A stretch of 40,724 bases of DNA, taken from positions 1-40,724 of the forward strand of contig QUBV01000023.1 of assembly GCA_014338185.1 (NCBI GenBank). The letters are read 5' to 3'. The notes under the pieces were generated by a model. It made no database searches, was not told where the DNA came from, and saw only the letters and a list, made by a program, of their open reading frames with translations. Below are positions 7,842 to 17,006 of this stretch, in pieces. Made by a program: the position numbers and the translations under genes. This DNA comes from Lysobacterales bacterium. GTDB lineage: Bacteria > Pseudomonadota > Gammaproteobacteria > Xanthomonadales > Rhodanobacteraceae. Every line of letters starts with the position of its first letter. Within the stretch, counting starts at the first letter, position 1.

Positions 7842-8840
7842 TCAGCCGCGCTTGAGCAGCTCGCGCAGGTCGATGATCGCGGCGTTGGCGCGCGAAATGT
7901 AGTTGGCCATCACCAGCGAATGGTTGGCGAAGAAACCGAACGGGCGGCCATTGAGCACCACCGGGCTGCCGAGCGCGCGCTGCGCCTCCTCCAGCTCGCG
8001 GATGATCTGCTCCAGGCTCACGGCCGCGTTCTTGCTGCCCAGGATCGGCGCGAAGTCGATGCGGATCGCCTCGAGCTGTTCGCGCAATGCCCAGCTGTAG
8101 CCGCGTGCTTCATAGAAGTTGTCGTCGATGCGGGTCCACGGCGTGCGCACCAGCTGCTCGCTCGGCGTCGCGCTGGCCTGCTGCGCATGCGGGTCGCCCG
8201 CGAGCGTGGTGTCGAGCCGCACCTGCCCGGCCGCGGCCGACAGCCGCTGCGACAGCGAGCCGAGCCGCGTCGACACCACCTGCAGGTAGTCGGCGAGATT
8301 GTCGGCGCGCGCATAGAACTGCGCGCTGGCCTCGCCGCCACCGACCAGCCGCGCCAGGTAGGCCCGCATGTGGGTGATCGCCTTGCGGTACTGGCTCTCC
8401 GAGCTTGGCAACAGCCAGCGGTCGTTGGGCGAGCTGAACAACGGATCGGCCTCGCGCAGGTCGGGATCCTCGACCGACTGCGTCTGCGAGCGGCTGAAGT
8501 CGTTGCGCAGCGCGCGGGCGAGGTCGCGCGTGGCGGTGAGCACGCCAAACTCCCAGTTCGGCACGTTGTCCATGAGCACGCCCGGCGGCAGGCGGTCGTT
8601 GCTGAGGTAGCCGCCGCGCTTGTCCAGCAGCGTCTGCGCGCTGGTGATGAGCGCCGCGGTGGTCACGCTGCCGGTCACGGTGCGCGCACTACCCGCCACC
8701 TGCGCGGTGACCTCGCGCCCGTTGGCGGCCACGTCGAAATGCGCCGGCTCGTAGTCCCACCACCACATGAGCACGAGCACGCCAAGCACATAGGCGAGCG
8801 CGACCACGCCCACACTCCGCCACAGCCACGACTTCAACAT
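7842..8840 (-). CDS. DUF2333 family membrane-anchored protein
   Basis: 332 residues. A single N-terminal helix (about residues 8-27, SVGVVALAYVLGVLVLMWWW) anchors a large, probably periplasmic, mostly helical domain. The pattern (GGYLSNDRLPPGVLMDNVPN, WEFGVL, ALRNDFSRSQTQS) matches what is known as DUF2333, a proteobacterial family of unknown function. GGGAG seven to eleven bases before the ATG at 8838-8840 fixes the start. It is 76 bases downstream of the ArnT-like gene on the same strand and could share a transcript with it. Confidence 0.8.
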   Translation of the reverse strand: MLKSWLWRSVGVVALAYVLGVLVLMWWWDYEPAHFDVAANGREVTAQVAGSARTVTGSVTTAALITSAQTLLDKRGGYLSNDRLPPGVLMDNVPNWEFGVLTATRDLARALRNDFSRSQTQSVEDPDLREADPLFSSPNDRWLLPSSESQYRKAITHMRAYLARLVGGGEASAQFYARADNLADYLQVVSTRLGSLSQRLSAAAGQVRLDTTLAGDPHAQQASATPSEQLVRTPWTRIDDNFYEARGYSWALREQLEAIRIDFAPILGSKNAAVSLEQIIRELEEAQRALGSPVVLNGRPFGFFANHSLVMANYISRANAAIIDLRELLKRG

Positions 8841-9015
8841 GGACCACTCCCGGTTGCCTGCGGCGCCAAGATAGCGCAGCGCGGGCGGTTCGGTGTTGCG
8901 CGAAGGTTGCCGCGCGTTGGCGACCTGCCCGCGGCCCGCGCCCACGGCAAGCGGGGCCGCCCGTGCAAGCGCATCGCGCCGCGCACGCAGTGCCGAGGGC
9001 GCCGGTCGCGACCGT

Positions 9016-10041
9016 TCAGTCCACCAGCGCGGTGTCGCGCAGGATCCGCCCGCTGGCGAGGTCGATGTCGAGCAGCCGCGAGGCATTGGCCACCAGCACG
9101 CGCCGTCCGCGACGGGCGAATTTTTCGCTGTCGAAACGGCCCGCCCAATCCCCGCGCGGCTGCGGCAGCGGCGCGCTCCAACGCGTCTTGAGCGTGGTCC
9201 GATCGAGCAGGGTGAGCAGCTTGTCCTGCGCGTCCTGGGTGCTGGTGCGCGAGAGCACGAGCAGGCCGCCGTCGATGTCGGTGGCCACGGCCAGCGAGTC
9301 GCGCTGGCCACTGTCCACGCACAGGAAGCGCGGATCGAGGAAATCGTCCTGCGAGCGCAGCGCCTTGTCGCGCTCGATGTGGCGCCGGGTGCCGCCACTC
9401 TCATGCAACCCGGCAGGCAGATGACAGGCCTGGTGGAAGCCGCTGATTCCCGATTGGAGCCGTACCAGCTCACCACTCGTGACGGTCGCCACACCGCTGC
9501 TCGGGTCGAGCCGGTAGTTGCGCCCGTCCTTGCCCTCGACGATGAGCGCCTCCGGCGCAGCCGGATCGCGGAAGGTCGAGTCGGCCCCACCGAGCAAGCC
9601 GCCGGGATTGCGCTCGGCCACGGTCCCGCTGTCCACGCGGACCTTGCCGGTGGCAAGGTCGAACACGAACGGCGCCGGCCTGTCCCTGGTGTCGCGCCCT
9701 GCCGCCATGCAGGTGACGAGCACGTACGATTCGTTGACATCGCCGATGCGCGGATAGCTGCAGTCGGGCCGGAGCGGCCGCTCCAGCAGTTTGTGCCCGC
9801 TGTCGGTATCGATCACCTGCAGGTACGGCCGGAACGTGCCGGTGGACACCGTCCTGCCGCCGGTGCGCTGGTAGCTGTGGATCCACCTCACCACGTAGAC
9901 GTAGGCGAAATACTTGCCGCCGGCACTGAACATGCCGCCACTGAGCGCCGGTGCCTGCCGGCAGCCGGCCAGCAGCAGCGCGCAGGCCGCCAGCACGAGC
10001 AGCCGCCACGGATGCCGATCATTCACGTTTGCCGCCGCCAT
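9016..10041 (-). CDS. predicted lipoprotein, beta-propeller-like
   Basis: About 341 residues from the ATG at 10039-10041; GTG and TTG codons directly upstream in frame are alternatives. The signal sequence ends in a lipobox, LLLAGCRQ, so the protein is probably a lipoprotein. The body has repeated short strands of the type YLQVIDTDSGHKLLERP, FVFDLATGKVRVDSG, YRLDPSSGVATVTSG, LLDIDLASGRILRD, as in PQQ- or WD-like propeller proteins that read 'value, D, x-x-S/T-G'. No defined family is recognised. Several Cys pairs suggest disulfides outside the cytoplasm. Confidence 0.7.
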   Translation of the reverse strand: MAAANVNDRHPWRLLVLAACALLLAGCRQAPALSGGMFSAGGKYFAYVYVVRWIHSYQRTGGRTVSTGTFRPYLQVIDTDSGHKLLERPLRPDCSYPRIGDVNESYVLVTCMAAGRDTRDRPAPFVFDLATGKVRVDSGTVAERNPGGLLGGADSTFRDPAAPEALIVEGKDGRNYRLDPSSGVATVTSGELVRLQSGISGFHQACHLPAGLHESGGTRRHIERDKALRSQDDFLDPRFLCVDSGQRDSLAVATDIDGGLLVLSRTSTQDAQDKLLTLLDRTTLKTRWSAPLPQPRGDWAGRFDSEKFARRGRRVLVANASRLLDIDLASGRILRDTALVD

Positions 10042-10389
10042 CACCAACCTGCCTTGTCATGCTCCGCAGGGACGGGACCGCCAGCCCTCCTGCGCCGGCA
10101 CCCGCCGCAGGCCCCGGACCACGCAGATTGCCGCACGCGCCCGGATCGGGCAACGTGCCCACCGTCCATGTTGGCCATGCCCGCTGCCGCCACCGCAGCG
10201 CCGTCCCATGACGTGCGGTGGCGCGTCAATGGCAGCAGCGGCGATTGGCGCCGCGCCGGCGGGACTGGAGCGCGTGATCGATGACGTTGCCGGCGACATC
10301 GGCTCCGGTGGCTTGCGGGATCGATGACCATTGCACGTAGGAGAGGCAACCACCGGTCCCCGATCGGCCACACGGCTGGGAACATCTCC
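10042..10389 (+). other. 348-bp intergenic gap between divergent genes
   Basis: The gap lies between the minus-strand lipoprotein and the Delta-60-repeat gene and must hold both promoters. No coding frame, RNA gene or terminator is convincing. The only pattern noted is a direct repeat of GATCGATGAC at 10276-10285 and 10319-10328, 43 bases apart, which could be two copies of a regulator site upstream of the secreted-protein gene. Confidence 0.4.
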
Positions 10390-11808
10390 ATGCACCGACT
10401 CCACACCGCCTGCGCAGGCCTGATACTGTCCATCCTGGCCACGCACGCCAGCGCAGGCGATGGCGTGTACGACGCCAGCTTCGGCAATCATGCACCCGGC
10501 GTCAGCATCATCGACGTCGTCAGCAACCCGGCAATATCGATCGACAGCGCCAATGCCGTATTGGCGTCGCCCGACGGCACCCTGCTCGTCGGTGGCACGA
10601 CGGTCCGCGCATCGGGCCAGCCGGGGGAGCTGTCGCTCGTGCGCCTCGACGCCAGCGGGCAGCGCGACGCCAGCTTCGGCGACGGCGGCAAGATCCTCAT
10701 CACACCCGCGCCCGGCATCACGTCGCTGCAGCTCGGCGCCCTGCTCGGTGATGCTGCCGGGGGTGTGCACGTGCTGGCCTCGGGAGTGGTCGACCACGTG
10801 AACCGGCTGCTGCTGTGCCATGTCGACGCCGCGGGCACGGTCGAAGGTGCCTGCGTGAACCTGCCCGCGCCTGCGGGTCTCACCTTCCGCTTCGGCCGGG
10901 CCGCCGCCACGCTCGATAGCCAGGGGCGCATCGTCACGCTCGCGCCGGTCGGCATCCCGACGTTTACCTGGGGCCAGGATCTTTCGGTTGCGCGCTGGTA
11001 CGCCGATGGCAGCAGTGATACCGGCTTCGGCAACAACGGCGCGACCACGATCAGGCGCTTCGATGAGCTTGCGGGCCAGACCACGTTCAACACCGTGGCC
11101 GGTGTCAGGGTCGACACACTGGGCCGCATCGTCGTTGCGGCGACATCGCGACCGCGCAGCGCGACCATCGATGGCGTGTCGACGTTTGGCGCAGCGCGCC
11201 TGCTCGCGTCGGGGCAACCCGACGCCGCGTTCGGCGACGGCGGCGCACGACTCCTGCCGACGCCGGCGATGCTCGAGGCCGCGGCACTGGCGCTGGATGC
11301 GGACGATGGCCTGATCATCGGTGGCAGCCACCTCGTGAACACACCCACGTCACCGCCGGTGCTGCAATCCGCATTTGCGCTCGCGCGCATCGACGCCGAT
11401 GGCGACATCGACGCCAGCTTCGGCAACGACGGCCTGCGCCGGATCGAGTTGCGCAGCGGCATGCAACCCGACGACGCCTGCGCGGCGCTCGCGATCCAGC
11501 CCGATGGCCGCATCGTCGCCGCGGGTTACTCGCGCGCGCCAGGCAGTACCGGCGGCTTCGATCTGGCCGCCACGCGCCTGTGGCCAGACGGCCGCCTCGA
11601 CAGCGGCTTCGGCGGCGCAGGCAACGGCCGCTTCATCGGCCCGATCGACCTCGCCGACGGCTTCGGCAACCTCGACACGATCGCCGCGATCCGCTGGCAC
11701 GACCAGCGCCTCATCGCGGTCGGCTCGGCTCGCAGCGGCTACGACCAGGACGAATTCGTCGCCATCCGCCTGCGTGCCGACGGCCTGCTCGATGCGGGAT
11801 TCGAGTAG
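10390..11808 (+). CDS. secreted Delta-60-repeat protein
   Basis: 472 residues from the ATG at 10390. A signal peptide (LHTACAGLILSILATHASA, cut near residue 23) indicates export. The rest is built of Delta-60 repeats, each marked by a motif like L-x-x-D-G-x-x-D-x-x-F-G. Seven occur, including ASGQRDASFGDGGK, DGSSDTGFGNNG, SGQPDAAFGDGG, DGDIDASFGNDG and DGRLDSGFGGAG. The last, DGLLDAGFE, is the very C-terminus. Such proteins are predicted propellers with unknown ligand. The first repeat starts right after the signal peptide, so the protein looks complete. It converges on the hydroxylase-sulfotransferase gene. Confidence 0.85.
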   Translation: MHRLHTACAGLILSILATHASAGDGVYDASFGNHAPGVSIIDVVSNPAISIDSANAVLASPDGTLLVGGTTVRASGQPGELSLVRLDASGQRDASFGDGGKILITPAPGITSLQLGALLGDAAGGVHVLASGVVDHVNRLLLCHVDAAGTVEGACVNLPAPAGLTFRFGRAAATLDSQGRIVTLAPVGIPTFTWGQDLSVARWYADGSSDTGFGNNGATTIRRFDELAGQTTFNTVAGVRVDTLGRIVVAATSRPRSATIDGVSTFGAARLLASGQPDAAFGDGGARLLPTPAMLEAAALALDADDGLIIGGSHLVNTPTSPPVLQSAFALARIDADGDIDASFGNDGLRRIELRSGMQPDDACAALAIQPDGRIVAAGYSRAPGSTGGFDLAATRLWPDGRLDSGFGGAGNGRFIGPIDLADGFGNLDTIAAIRWHDQRLIAVGSARSGYDQDEFVAIRLRADGLLDAGFE

Positions 11809-11867
11809 CGCGCCCACCCACCCGTGCGGCCGCGCACGGCGGCAGCGGTGCGGTGGCGGTGCGGTGG

Positions 11868-13682
11868 TCAGCGTTGCGCGAACGCGGTCGCGCGCTCGAG
11901 CGTGGCCTGCAGGCGCGGCAGCAGCGGCGCGATCACGTGCTCGCGCAGGCGCCACTTGTCCGCGTGCGGGTTCGACACCGTGTGGTTGGCGATCGGCAGG
12001 ACCTGCCCGAGCGGGCGATCCCAGTGCAGCCCGGCGAACCCGCACAGGCGCATGACCTCGGCCTGCGGGTCGGCGAGCAGCGCGTCATAGCGCGCCACCG
12101 CGACGCGCTCGCGCGGCAGCGCTTCGAGATCGTCGAGCAGAAGCTCGGTCGTGGTCTGCCACTGCGTGGCGACGATGTCGCCGAGCGCGGCCCCGTTGAG
12201 CTCGCGCCAGCCCGGCGTGAGCAGCAGCGACCACGGCGGGCCGTTCCAGCCCGGCAGTTCGCGGTAGGTGCGAAAGCCACCCGATTCCCACGCCTCGAGC
12301 ATGCTCGCCAGCACCTGGCGCGGATCGCGGTACAGGTAGACGAACAGTGCGTCGGGGAAGATGCGATTGAGGAACGGCACGCGCAGCGCATTCTTGGGGG
12401 TCTTCTCCAGCAGCCGGAACGCGGCGCCGGGCGGCTTGCGCTCGCGGTCGAACGCCGCCGCGCGGAAGCGCGCGCGCAACTGCTCGGCGATGAGCGGGCT
12501 CGCATCCTCGGCCGTGAGCCGGTTCGACTCGTAGCCGCGCTGGCGCGTGTCGAGCGCGGCCAGGCCCTCGATCAGGCCATGGCTCTCGCCGCCGATGGTG
12601 TACAGGCCCGGCGCCTGGGCGAGCGTTTCGAACAGCAGCGACGAGCCCGACCGCGGCGGCGAGACGATGAATACCGGCCGCTCGATCACGGCCGTGGTCG
12701 GCCGCGATGGCTGCTGGCGCGCGCGCTCCTCGCCCAGTTCCGCGTGCGCATCGGCCGGGCGCGCGGCGCGGCGCAGGATGCCGCTCATCGCCGCGACGAG
12801 GTCGGCGCCGTTGCGCAACGTGAGGCCGTGGCCCACCTGGGCGAGCCGGCCGAGGAAGCCGCCCAGGTGCGCCGCGTACTCGTCCATGCCCTCGGCGGCG
12901 CTGCCATGACGGAACCACAGTGTCTGCCAGTTGCGCACGAACACGCCGCACAGGTCGGCCACCTGGGCCATGCGCGGCTGCGGCTGGGCCTCGTTGAGGA
13001 TGAACTGCACGAGGTCACGCAGCTCCCAGTAGCTCATCGGCGACTGACTGTTGACCGACTCGAACATCAGCGGCGGCGCGTCACCGCCCGGCTCGATCCG
13101 GCGTGGCGCCCAGCCATCCCTGGGCGCGGTGTGTGGGCGACCCTGGTTGACCAGGTCCCAGAACGCGGCGCCACCGACCGTGTCGGCGACCAGGTGGATG
13201 CGCGCATGGTCCTGGTCGTTGAGCACGTGGTGCAGCAACCAGGTGTCGAAGATCCAGCACTCGCCCGCGGCCATGTTGATGGTGTGGTCGCCCGCGGTGA
13301 ACCGCACGGTCGGCTGGGTCAGGATCGGCACGTGCACGCGCACGCGCTCATGCCAGTAGTAGTCCGAGTCCACATGCAGGTCGACTTCGGCATGGCCCGA
13401 CAGGCGCATCAGACGGCAACGGCCCAGCACCGCGTTCAGGCTGCCCAGCACCTTGAGGAAGTACGGGCTGCGCTGCAGCACCGGCGTCGGCCGCATCGGC
13501 CCCTGCAACGCGTCGCCGCGCGCGGGATCGCCCTCGACCGTGATGAGCGGCAGCGCACTGTTGCCGGGAATGCCGTTGGGGTGTGGCTGCCACAGCGATT
13601 CGTCGAAAGCGGCCACTTCGGCGGCGAGCGCCGCGGCATCGAACTGCAGCGGCAACTGGATGAACGGAACCGGAAGCTTCAT
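11868..13682 (-). CDS. Asp/Asn beta-hydroxylase-sulfotransferase fusion
   Basis: 604 residues in two parts. Residues 1 to about 190 form an aspartyl/asparaginyl beta-hydroxylase-like cupin: HVDSDYYWHERVRVHVP supplies His103 and Asp105, WLLHHVLNDQDHARIHL supplies a His near 152 and the Arg161 that would hold 2-oxoglutarate. Residues about 335-604 are a sulfotransferase: SPPRSGSSLL (about 341-350) is the 5'-phosphosulfate loop of PAPS and YLYRDPRQVLASMLEAW the 3'-phosphate site. The middle is helical. No signal peptide, so cytoplasmic. The substrate is unknown. The ATG at 13680-13682 is favoured over one 14 codons upstream. A second hydroxylase gene starts 131 bases away on the other strand. 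Confidence 0.85.
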   Translation of the reverse strand: MKLPVPFIQLPLQFDAAALAAEVAAFDESLWQPHPNGIPGNSALPLITVEGDPARGDALQGPMRPTPVLQRSPYFLKVLGSLNAVLGRCRLMRLSGHAEVDLHVDSDYYWHERVRVHVPILTQPTVRFTAGDHTINMAAGECWIFDTWLLHHVLNDQDHARIHLVADTVGGAAFWDLVNQGRPHTAPRDGWAPRRIEPGGDAPPLMFESVNSQSPMSYWELRDLVQFILNEAQPQPRMAQVADLCGVFVRNWQTLWFRHGSAAEGMDEYAAHLGGFLGRLAQVGHGLTLRNGADLVAAMSGILRRAARPADAHAELGEERARQQPSRPTTAVIERPVFIVSPPRSGSSLLFETLAQAPGLYTIGGESHGLIEGLAALDTRQRGYESNRLTAEDASPLIAEQLRARFRAAAFDRERKPPGAAFRLLEKTPKNALRVPFLNRIFPDALFVYLYRDPRQVLASMLEAWESGGFRTYRELPGWNGPPWSLLLTPGWRELNGAALGDIVATQWQTTTELLLDDLEALPRERVAVARYDALLADPQAEVMRLCGFAGLHWDRPLGQVLPIANHTVSNPHADKWRLREHVIAPLLPRLQATLERATAFAQR

Positions 13683-13813
13683 GGTGCAGTGACACGTCGG
13701 CGAATGGCACGGAGCCGCCACCATAGCCGATGGGGCACGCGCCTTGGAACCGCACGCGGCGCCGGCATGGCGCAGCGCGTTACCATGACGGGGCGTCCAC
13801 CGTCGTTCCGTCC

Positions 13814-14467
13814 ATGCTCGCGATCCCCGGCCAGCCGTTCCTCGACAAGCAGCGCCTGATCGGTCGCTGCGTACGTCTGCCGCTGGCCTGCGACCTTGCG
13901 CGGCTGCAAGCCGAAGTGGCAGCGCTGCCCGAGCTCGCGCAGGCCACGCGAGCCGGCCGCATCCGCGTGCACAACCCGGCCAGCGCGGTGTTCCTGCGCG
14001 GCCATGCGCCGGCGGCCGGCGACCTGCCGATCGAGGACCGCGAGGCGCTCACCCACCTGCCCTACGTGCGTGAGCTCATCGGCTCGCTCATTCCCGCGCC
14101 GCCGATGCGCTGCCTGCTGGCGACGCTGCCAGGCGGCGCGGTGATCCTGCCGCACACCGACCGACCGGCCTATTTTGCGCAGACCCTGCGCATCCACGTG
14201 CCGGTGGTGACGCATGCGCGCGTATGGGTGTACTGCGACGGCCTGAGCTACCAGATGGCACCGGGTGAGGTATGGGCGCTCAACAACTCGGCGCTGCATG
14301 CGGTGTGGAATGCCGACCCGCAACTGCCGCGCACGCACCTGATCTGCGATTTCCTGCCCAGCCCCGCGCTGATCGAGCTGCTGCTCGCGGGTGAGCGCGA
14401 ACTGGGCGTCGACCGACCCGAGGTGTACCAGCACCTGGTCGCCGCATCCCAGGCCAGCGACCTGTAG
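13814..14467 (+). CDS. Asp/Asn beta-hydroxylase-like cupin protein
   Basis: 217 residues, single domain. The Fe(II) site is seen as LPHTDRPAYFAQTLRIHVP (His114, Asp116) and the distal His in NNSALHAVWN (about 162); RTHLICDFL with Arg173 follows as the likely 2-oxoglutarate ligand. The order is the same as in the N-terminal part of the divergent fusion protein, so the two are paralogues within one locus. The start is the ATG at 13814; an upstream in-frame extension reads as non-coding sequence. Predicted to hydroxylate a residue in a protein or peptide; the target is unknown. It converges on the TfoX-like gene with six bases between stops. Confidence 0.8.
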   Translation: MLAIPGQPFLDKQRLIGRCVRLPLACDLARLQAEVAALPELAQATRAGRIRVHNPASAVFLRGHAPAAGDLPIEDREALTHLPYVRELIGSLIPAPPMRCLLATLPGGAVILPHTDRPAYFAQTLRIHVPVVTHARVWVYCDGLSYQMAPGEVWALNNSALHAVWNADPQLPRTHLICDFLPSPALIELLLAGERELGVDRPEVYQHLVAASQASDL

Positions 14468-14473
14468 CCCGGC

Positions 14474-14830
14474 TCAGCGCCGCGGCCCGCGCGCGCCGCG
14501 CTGCCCCCGGGACGCGGCCCTGGGCACCGGCGGTGGCAGCCGCGCATGCAACGCGAGCAGCAGTTCGCGCAGCCGCTGCGGCTCGTCGAGCAGTTCGTCC
14601 AGCAACGCATGGGGCTTGCTGCCCGGATACAGCGGCTGGCGGGGCAGGCCTTCCAGCACCGCCGCGGTCTGTGGCACGTACTTGGCGTAGAGGCTGTTGT
14701 CGGCACAGTACCCAACCAGCGTTTCGTCCAGGTACAGGGCGTATTCACCAAACATCGAGCGCGCGGACAGACGCGCGGCCAGCCCCGACTGCTCGATCAC
14801 GTGGTCGACGAAATCACGCCCGGTAGCCAT
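14474..14830 (-). CDS. TfoX/Sxy N-terminal domain protein
   Basis: 118 residues. The fold-defining stretch is ARSMFGEYALYLDETLVGYCADNSLYAKY (residues about 23-51), typical of the TfoX N-terminal domain. The C-terminal TfoX domain found in full-length competence regulators is absent; instead there is a basic tail (RAASRGQRGARGPRR). Stand-alone N-domains are common in bacteria and their role is unclear; the link to competence is only by family name. GGAG seven bases before the ATG at 14828-14830 fixes the start. Confidence 0.85.
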   Translation of the reverse strand: MATGRDFVDHVIEQSGLAARLSARSMFGEYALYLDETLVGYCADNSLYAKYVPQTAAVLEGLPRQPLYPGSKPHALLDELLDEPQRLRELLLALHARLPPPVPRAASRGQRGARGPRR

Positions 14831-15009
14831 CGTGGATCTCCTCACCGCAGGCTGCCAGAGCATCGCGCCAAATCGGCCGCGCGGCCAGCGTTGGGCGCGG
14901 AGCTGCGCACATGAGCGGATCCTGTACGTCGCGCCCGCCGACCCGGCATCGACTTGCCAGTGCGACGTGGCCAAGCGCACGATGGCAGCACTGCACCAGG
15001 AGGCTAGCC

Positions 15010-15543
15010 ATGAAACGCCGCACCACGTTGTTGTACTGCCTGCTGGCCACCGCGCTGCTCTCCGCCTGCGCGGGTGCGCCGCCGGCCAAGCCCACCCATG
15101 TCACGGTCAAGGTCGACTGGACCGACCCGGCCAAGTTCACCGACACACGCACCGACCAGTGCCGCGACCCGGTCAAGCCCGAGGAATGGCTTGGCCAGCT
15201 TGCGCGCTACATCCAGGCCCGCGCGCCCGATCACCTGCTGTCGGACCAGACGCTCAAGGTCACCATCAACGACATCCAGCGCGCAGGCCAGTGCGAGCCG
15301 TGGCGCGGGCCGCGGCTGAGCCAGATCCGCATCATGACCTCGATCTACCCGCCGATGATCAACCTGCACTACCAGATCAGCAACGCCGACGGCACGATCG
15401 CGGCCGAGGGCGATCGCAAGCTCACCGACCTGGCTTACCTCGACCGCGGCATCGCGTTCGACCGCAACGATCCATTGCGCTACGAGAAGCGCCTCATCGA
15501 CGACTGGCTGCGTCGCGGCATCGACGGGCCCGCGCGCCGCTGA
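15010..15543 (+). CDS. DUF3016 family lipoprotein
   Basis: 177 residues. The leader MKRRTTLLYCLLATALLSAC ends in a lipobox (LLSAC), so a lipoprotein. The mature part begins THVTVKVDWTDPAKFTD and has PEEWLGQLARYIQARAP and YPPMINLHYQISNADG, a pattern I match to DUF3016. That family is periplasmic and of unknown function. An AGGAG seven bases before the ATG at 15010 makes the start certain. It is followed by pepQ after 83 bases on the same strand. Confidence 0.8.
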   Translation: MKRRTTLLYCLLATALLSACAGAPPAKPTHVTVKVDWTDPAKFTDTRTDQCRDPVKPEEWLGQLARYIQARAPDHLLSDQTLKVTINDIQRAGQCEPWRGPRLSQIRIMTSIYPPMINLHYQISNADGTIAAEGDRKLTDLAYLDRGIAFDRNDPLRYEKRLIDDWLRRGIDGPARR

Positions 15544-15626
15544 CCACCCAAACAGCCGCAGCGCCGCGCTTCGCCAAGCGCGGCGCGGCGCGGCACAATG
15601 CGCGCCCGTCTTCGCGAGCGATCCCC

Positions 15627-16961
15627 ATGGACAACCAGCACCCCGACCTGCGCGCGCTCTACGCCGAGCACCTGCGCGCGCTGCAGTCACGCGCCGACAC
15701 GATCCTGCAGCGCTGCGGGCTCGACCACCTGGTGATCGCGGCGGGCCAGCTGCATTACCAGTTCCTCGACGATCGCGACTATCCGTTCTGCACCAACCCG
15801 CACTTCAAGCACTGGCTGCCGGTCACGCGCGCACCGGGCTCGTGGCTGGTGGTCACGCCCGGGCGCAAGCCGCGCCTGGTCTACCTGCAGCCACACGACT
15901 ACTGGCACGTGGTGCCGGCGGCGCCGGCCGGCTACTGGGTGGAGCAGTTCGACATCGTGGTGATCCGCGAGGCCGCGCAGGCACGCGCGCAGCTGCCGGC
16001 CGACGCGACGCGCTGCGCGATCATCGGCGAAGCCGGCGCCGCGCTCGATGGCTGGGTGCCGGACAATCCGCGCGCGGTGCTCGACTACCTGCACTGGCAC
16101 CGCTCCTGCAAGAGCGCCTATGAGCTTGCGCTCATGCGCGTGGCCAGCCGCATCGGCGCGCGTGCGCATCGCGCGGCCGAGCAGGCCTTCCGCGCGGGCA
16201 AGTCCGAGTTCGACATCCACCTCGCCTACCTTGCCGCGGCACGCCAGACCGACAACGAACTGCCCTACGGCAACATCATCGCGCTCAACGAGCACGGTGC
16301 GATCCTGCACTACACCGACCTCGCGCACGCGCCGCCGGCGCAGCTGCACTCGTTCCTCATCGATGCGGGCGCGAGTTTCCACGGTTACGCCAGCGACATC
16401 ACGCGCACTCATGCCGGCGCGGGTGCCGACGAGTTCGCGGCGCTGGTCGCCGCGGTGGACACCGCGCAGCAGGGCCTGTGCAGCCAGGTGCGCGCCGGCC
16501 AGAGCTATCCGCAACTGCACCTGCATGCGCACCACGTGCTCGCCGAAGTGTTGCGCGAGCACGGCTTCATCCGCTGCAGCGCGCAGGCCGCGGTCGAGAC
16601 CGGCGTGTCGACCGCGTTCTTTCCGCACGGGCTGGGCCACCCGATCGGTGCGCAGGTGCACGATGTGGCGGGTTTCCAGGCCGGTGAACAAGGCGGCACG
16701 CTCGCGCGCCCGCCGGGTCATCCGTACCTGCGCATGACGCGCGTGCTCGAGCCGGGCATGGTGGTGACGATCGAGCCCGGGCTGTACTTCATCGACCTGT
16801 TGCTGGAACCGCTGCGCGCCACGTCCGCGGGCAAGGATGTGGACTGGGCGCGCGTGGATGCGTTCCGCCGCTATGGCGGCATCCGCATCGAGGACGATGT
16901 GGTGTGCACCAGCGGCGAGCCCGACAACCTCACGCGCGCGGCGTTCGCGCAGCTTGACTGA
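15627..16961 (+). CDS. pepQ: Xaa-Pro dipeptidase
   Basis: 444 residues, the same length as E. coli PepQ (443). It cuts dipeptides with Pro in the second place, freeing proline in the cytoplasm. The metal site of the M24 'pita-bread' fold is complete: SFLIDAGASFHGYASDITRT holds Asp246 and Asp257, PHGLGHPIG holds His338, TIEPGLYFI holds Glu383 and GGIRIEDDV holds Glu422. The N-terminal non-catalytic domain includes YPFCTNPHFKHWLPV, as in PepQ. The start is the ATG at 15627. A second M24 peptidase, pepP, lies about 5.7 kb downstream on the other strand. Confidence 0.95.
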   Translation: MDNQHPDLRALYAEHLRALQSRADTILQRCGLDHLVIAAGQLHYQFLDDRDYPFCTNPHFKHWLPVTRAPGSWLVVTPGRKPRLVYLQPHDYWHVVPAAPAGYWVEQFDIVVIREAAQARAQLPADATRCAIIGEAGAALDGWVPDNPRAVLDYLHWHRSCKSAYELALMRVASRIGARAHRAAEQAFRAGKSEFDIHLAYLAAARQTDNELPYGNIIALNEHGAILHYTDLAHAPPAQLHSFLIDAGASFHGYASDITRTHAGAGADEFAALVAAVDTAQQGLCSQVRAGQSYPQLHLHAHHVLAEVLREHGFIRCSAQAAVETGVSTAFFPHGLGHPIGAQVHDVAGFQAGEQGGTLARPPGHPYLRMTRVLEPGMVVTIEPGLYFIDLLLEPLRATSAGKDVDWARVDAFRRYGGIRIEDDVVCTSGEPDNLTRAAFAQLD

Positions 16962-17006
16962 GGCCCATACCGGCACCAGCGGCGCGCAGCGATCGCCGGC
17001 GATGCC

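Noticed and set aside
10042-10389. Riboswitch (for example cyclic di-GMP) before the Delta-60 gene
   Set aside because: Looked for GEMM-type conserved bases because of the cyclic di-GMP genes in the window; none were found.
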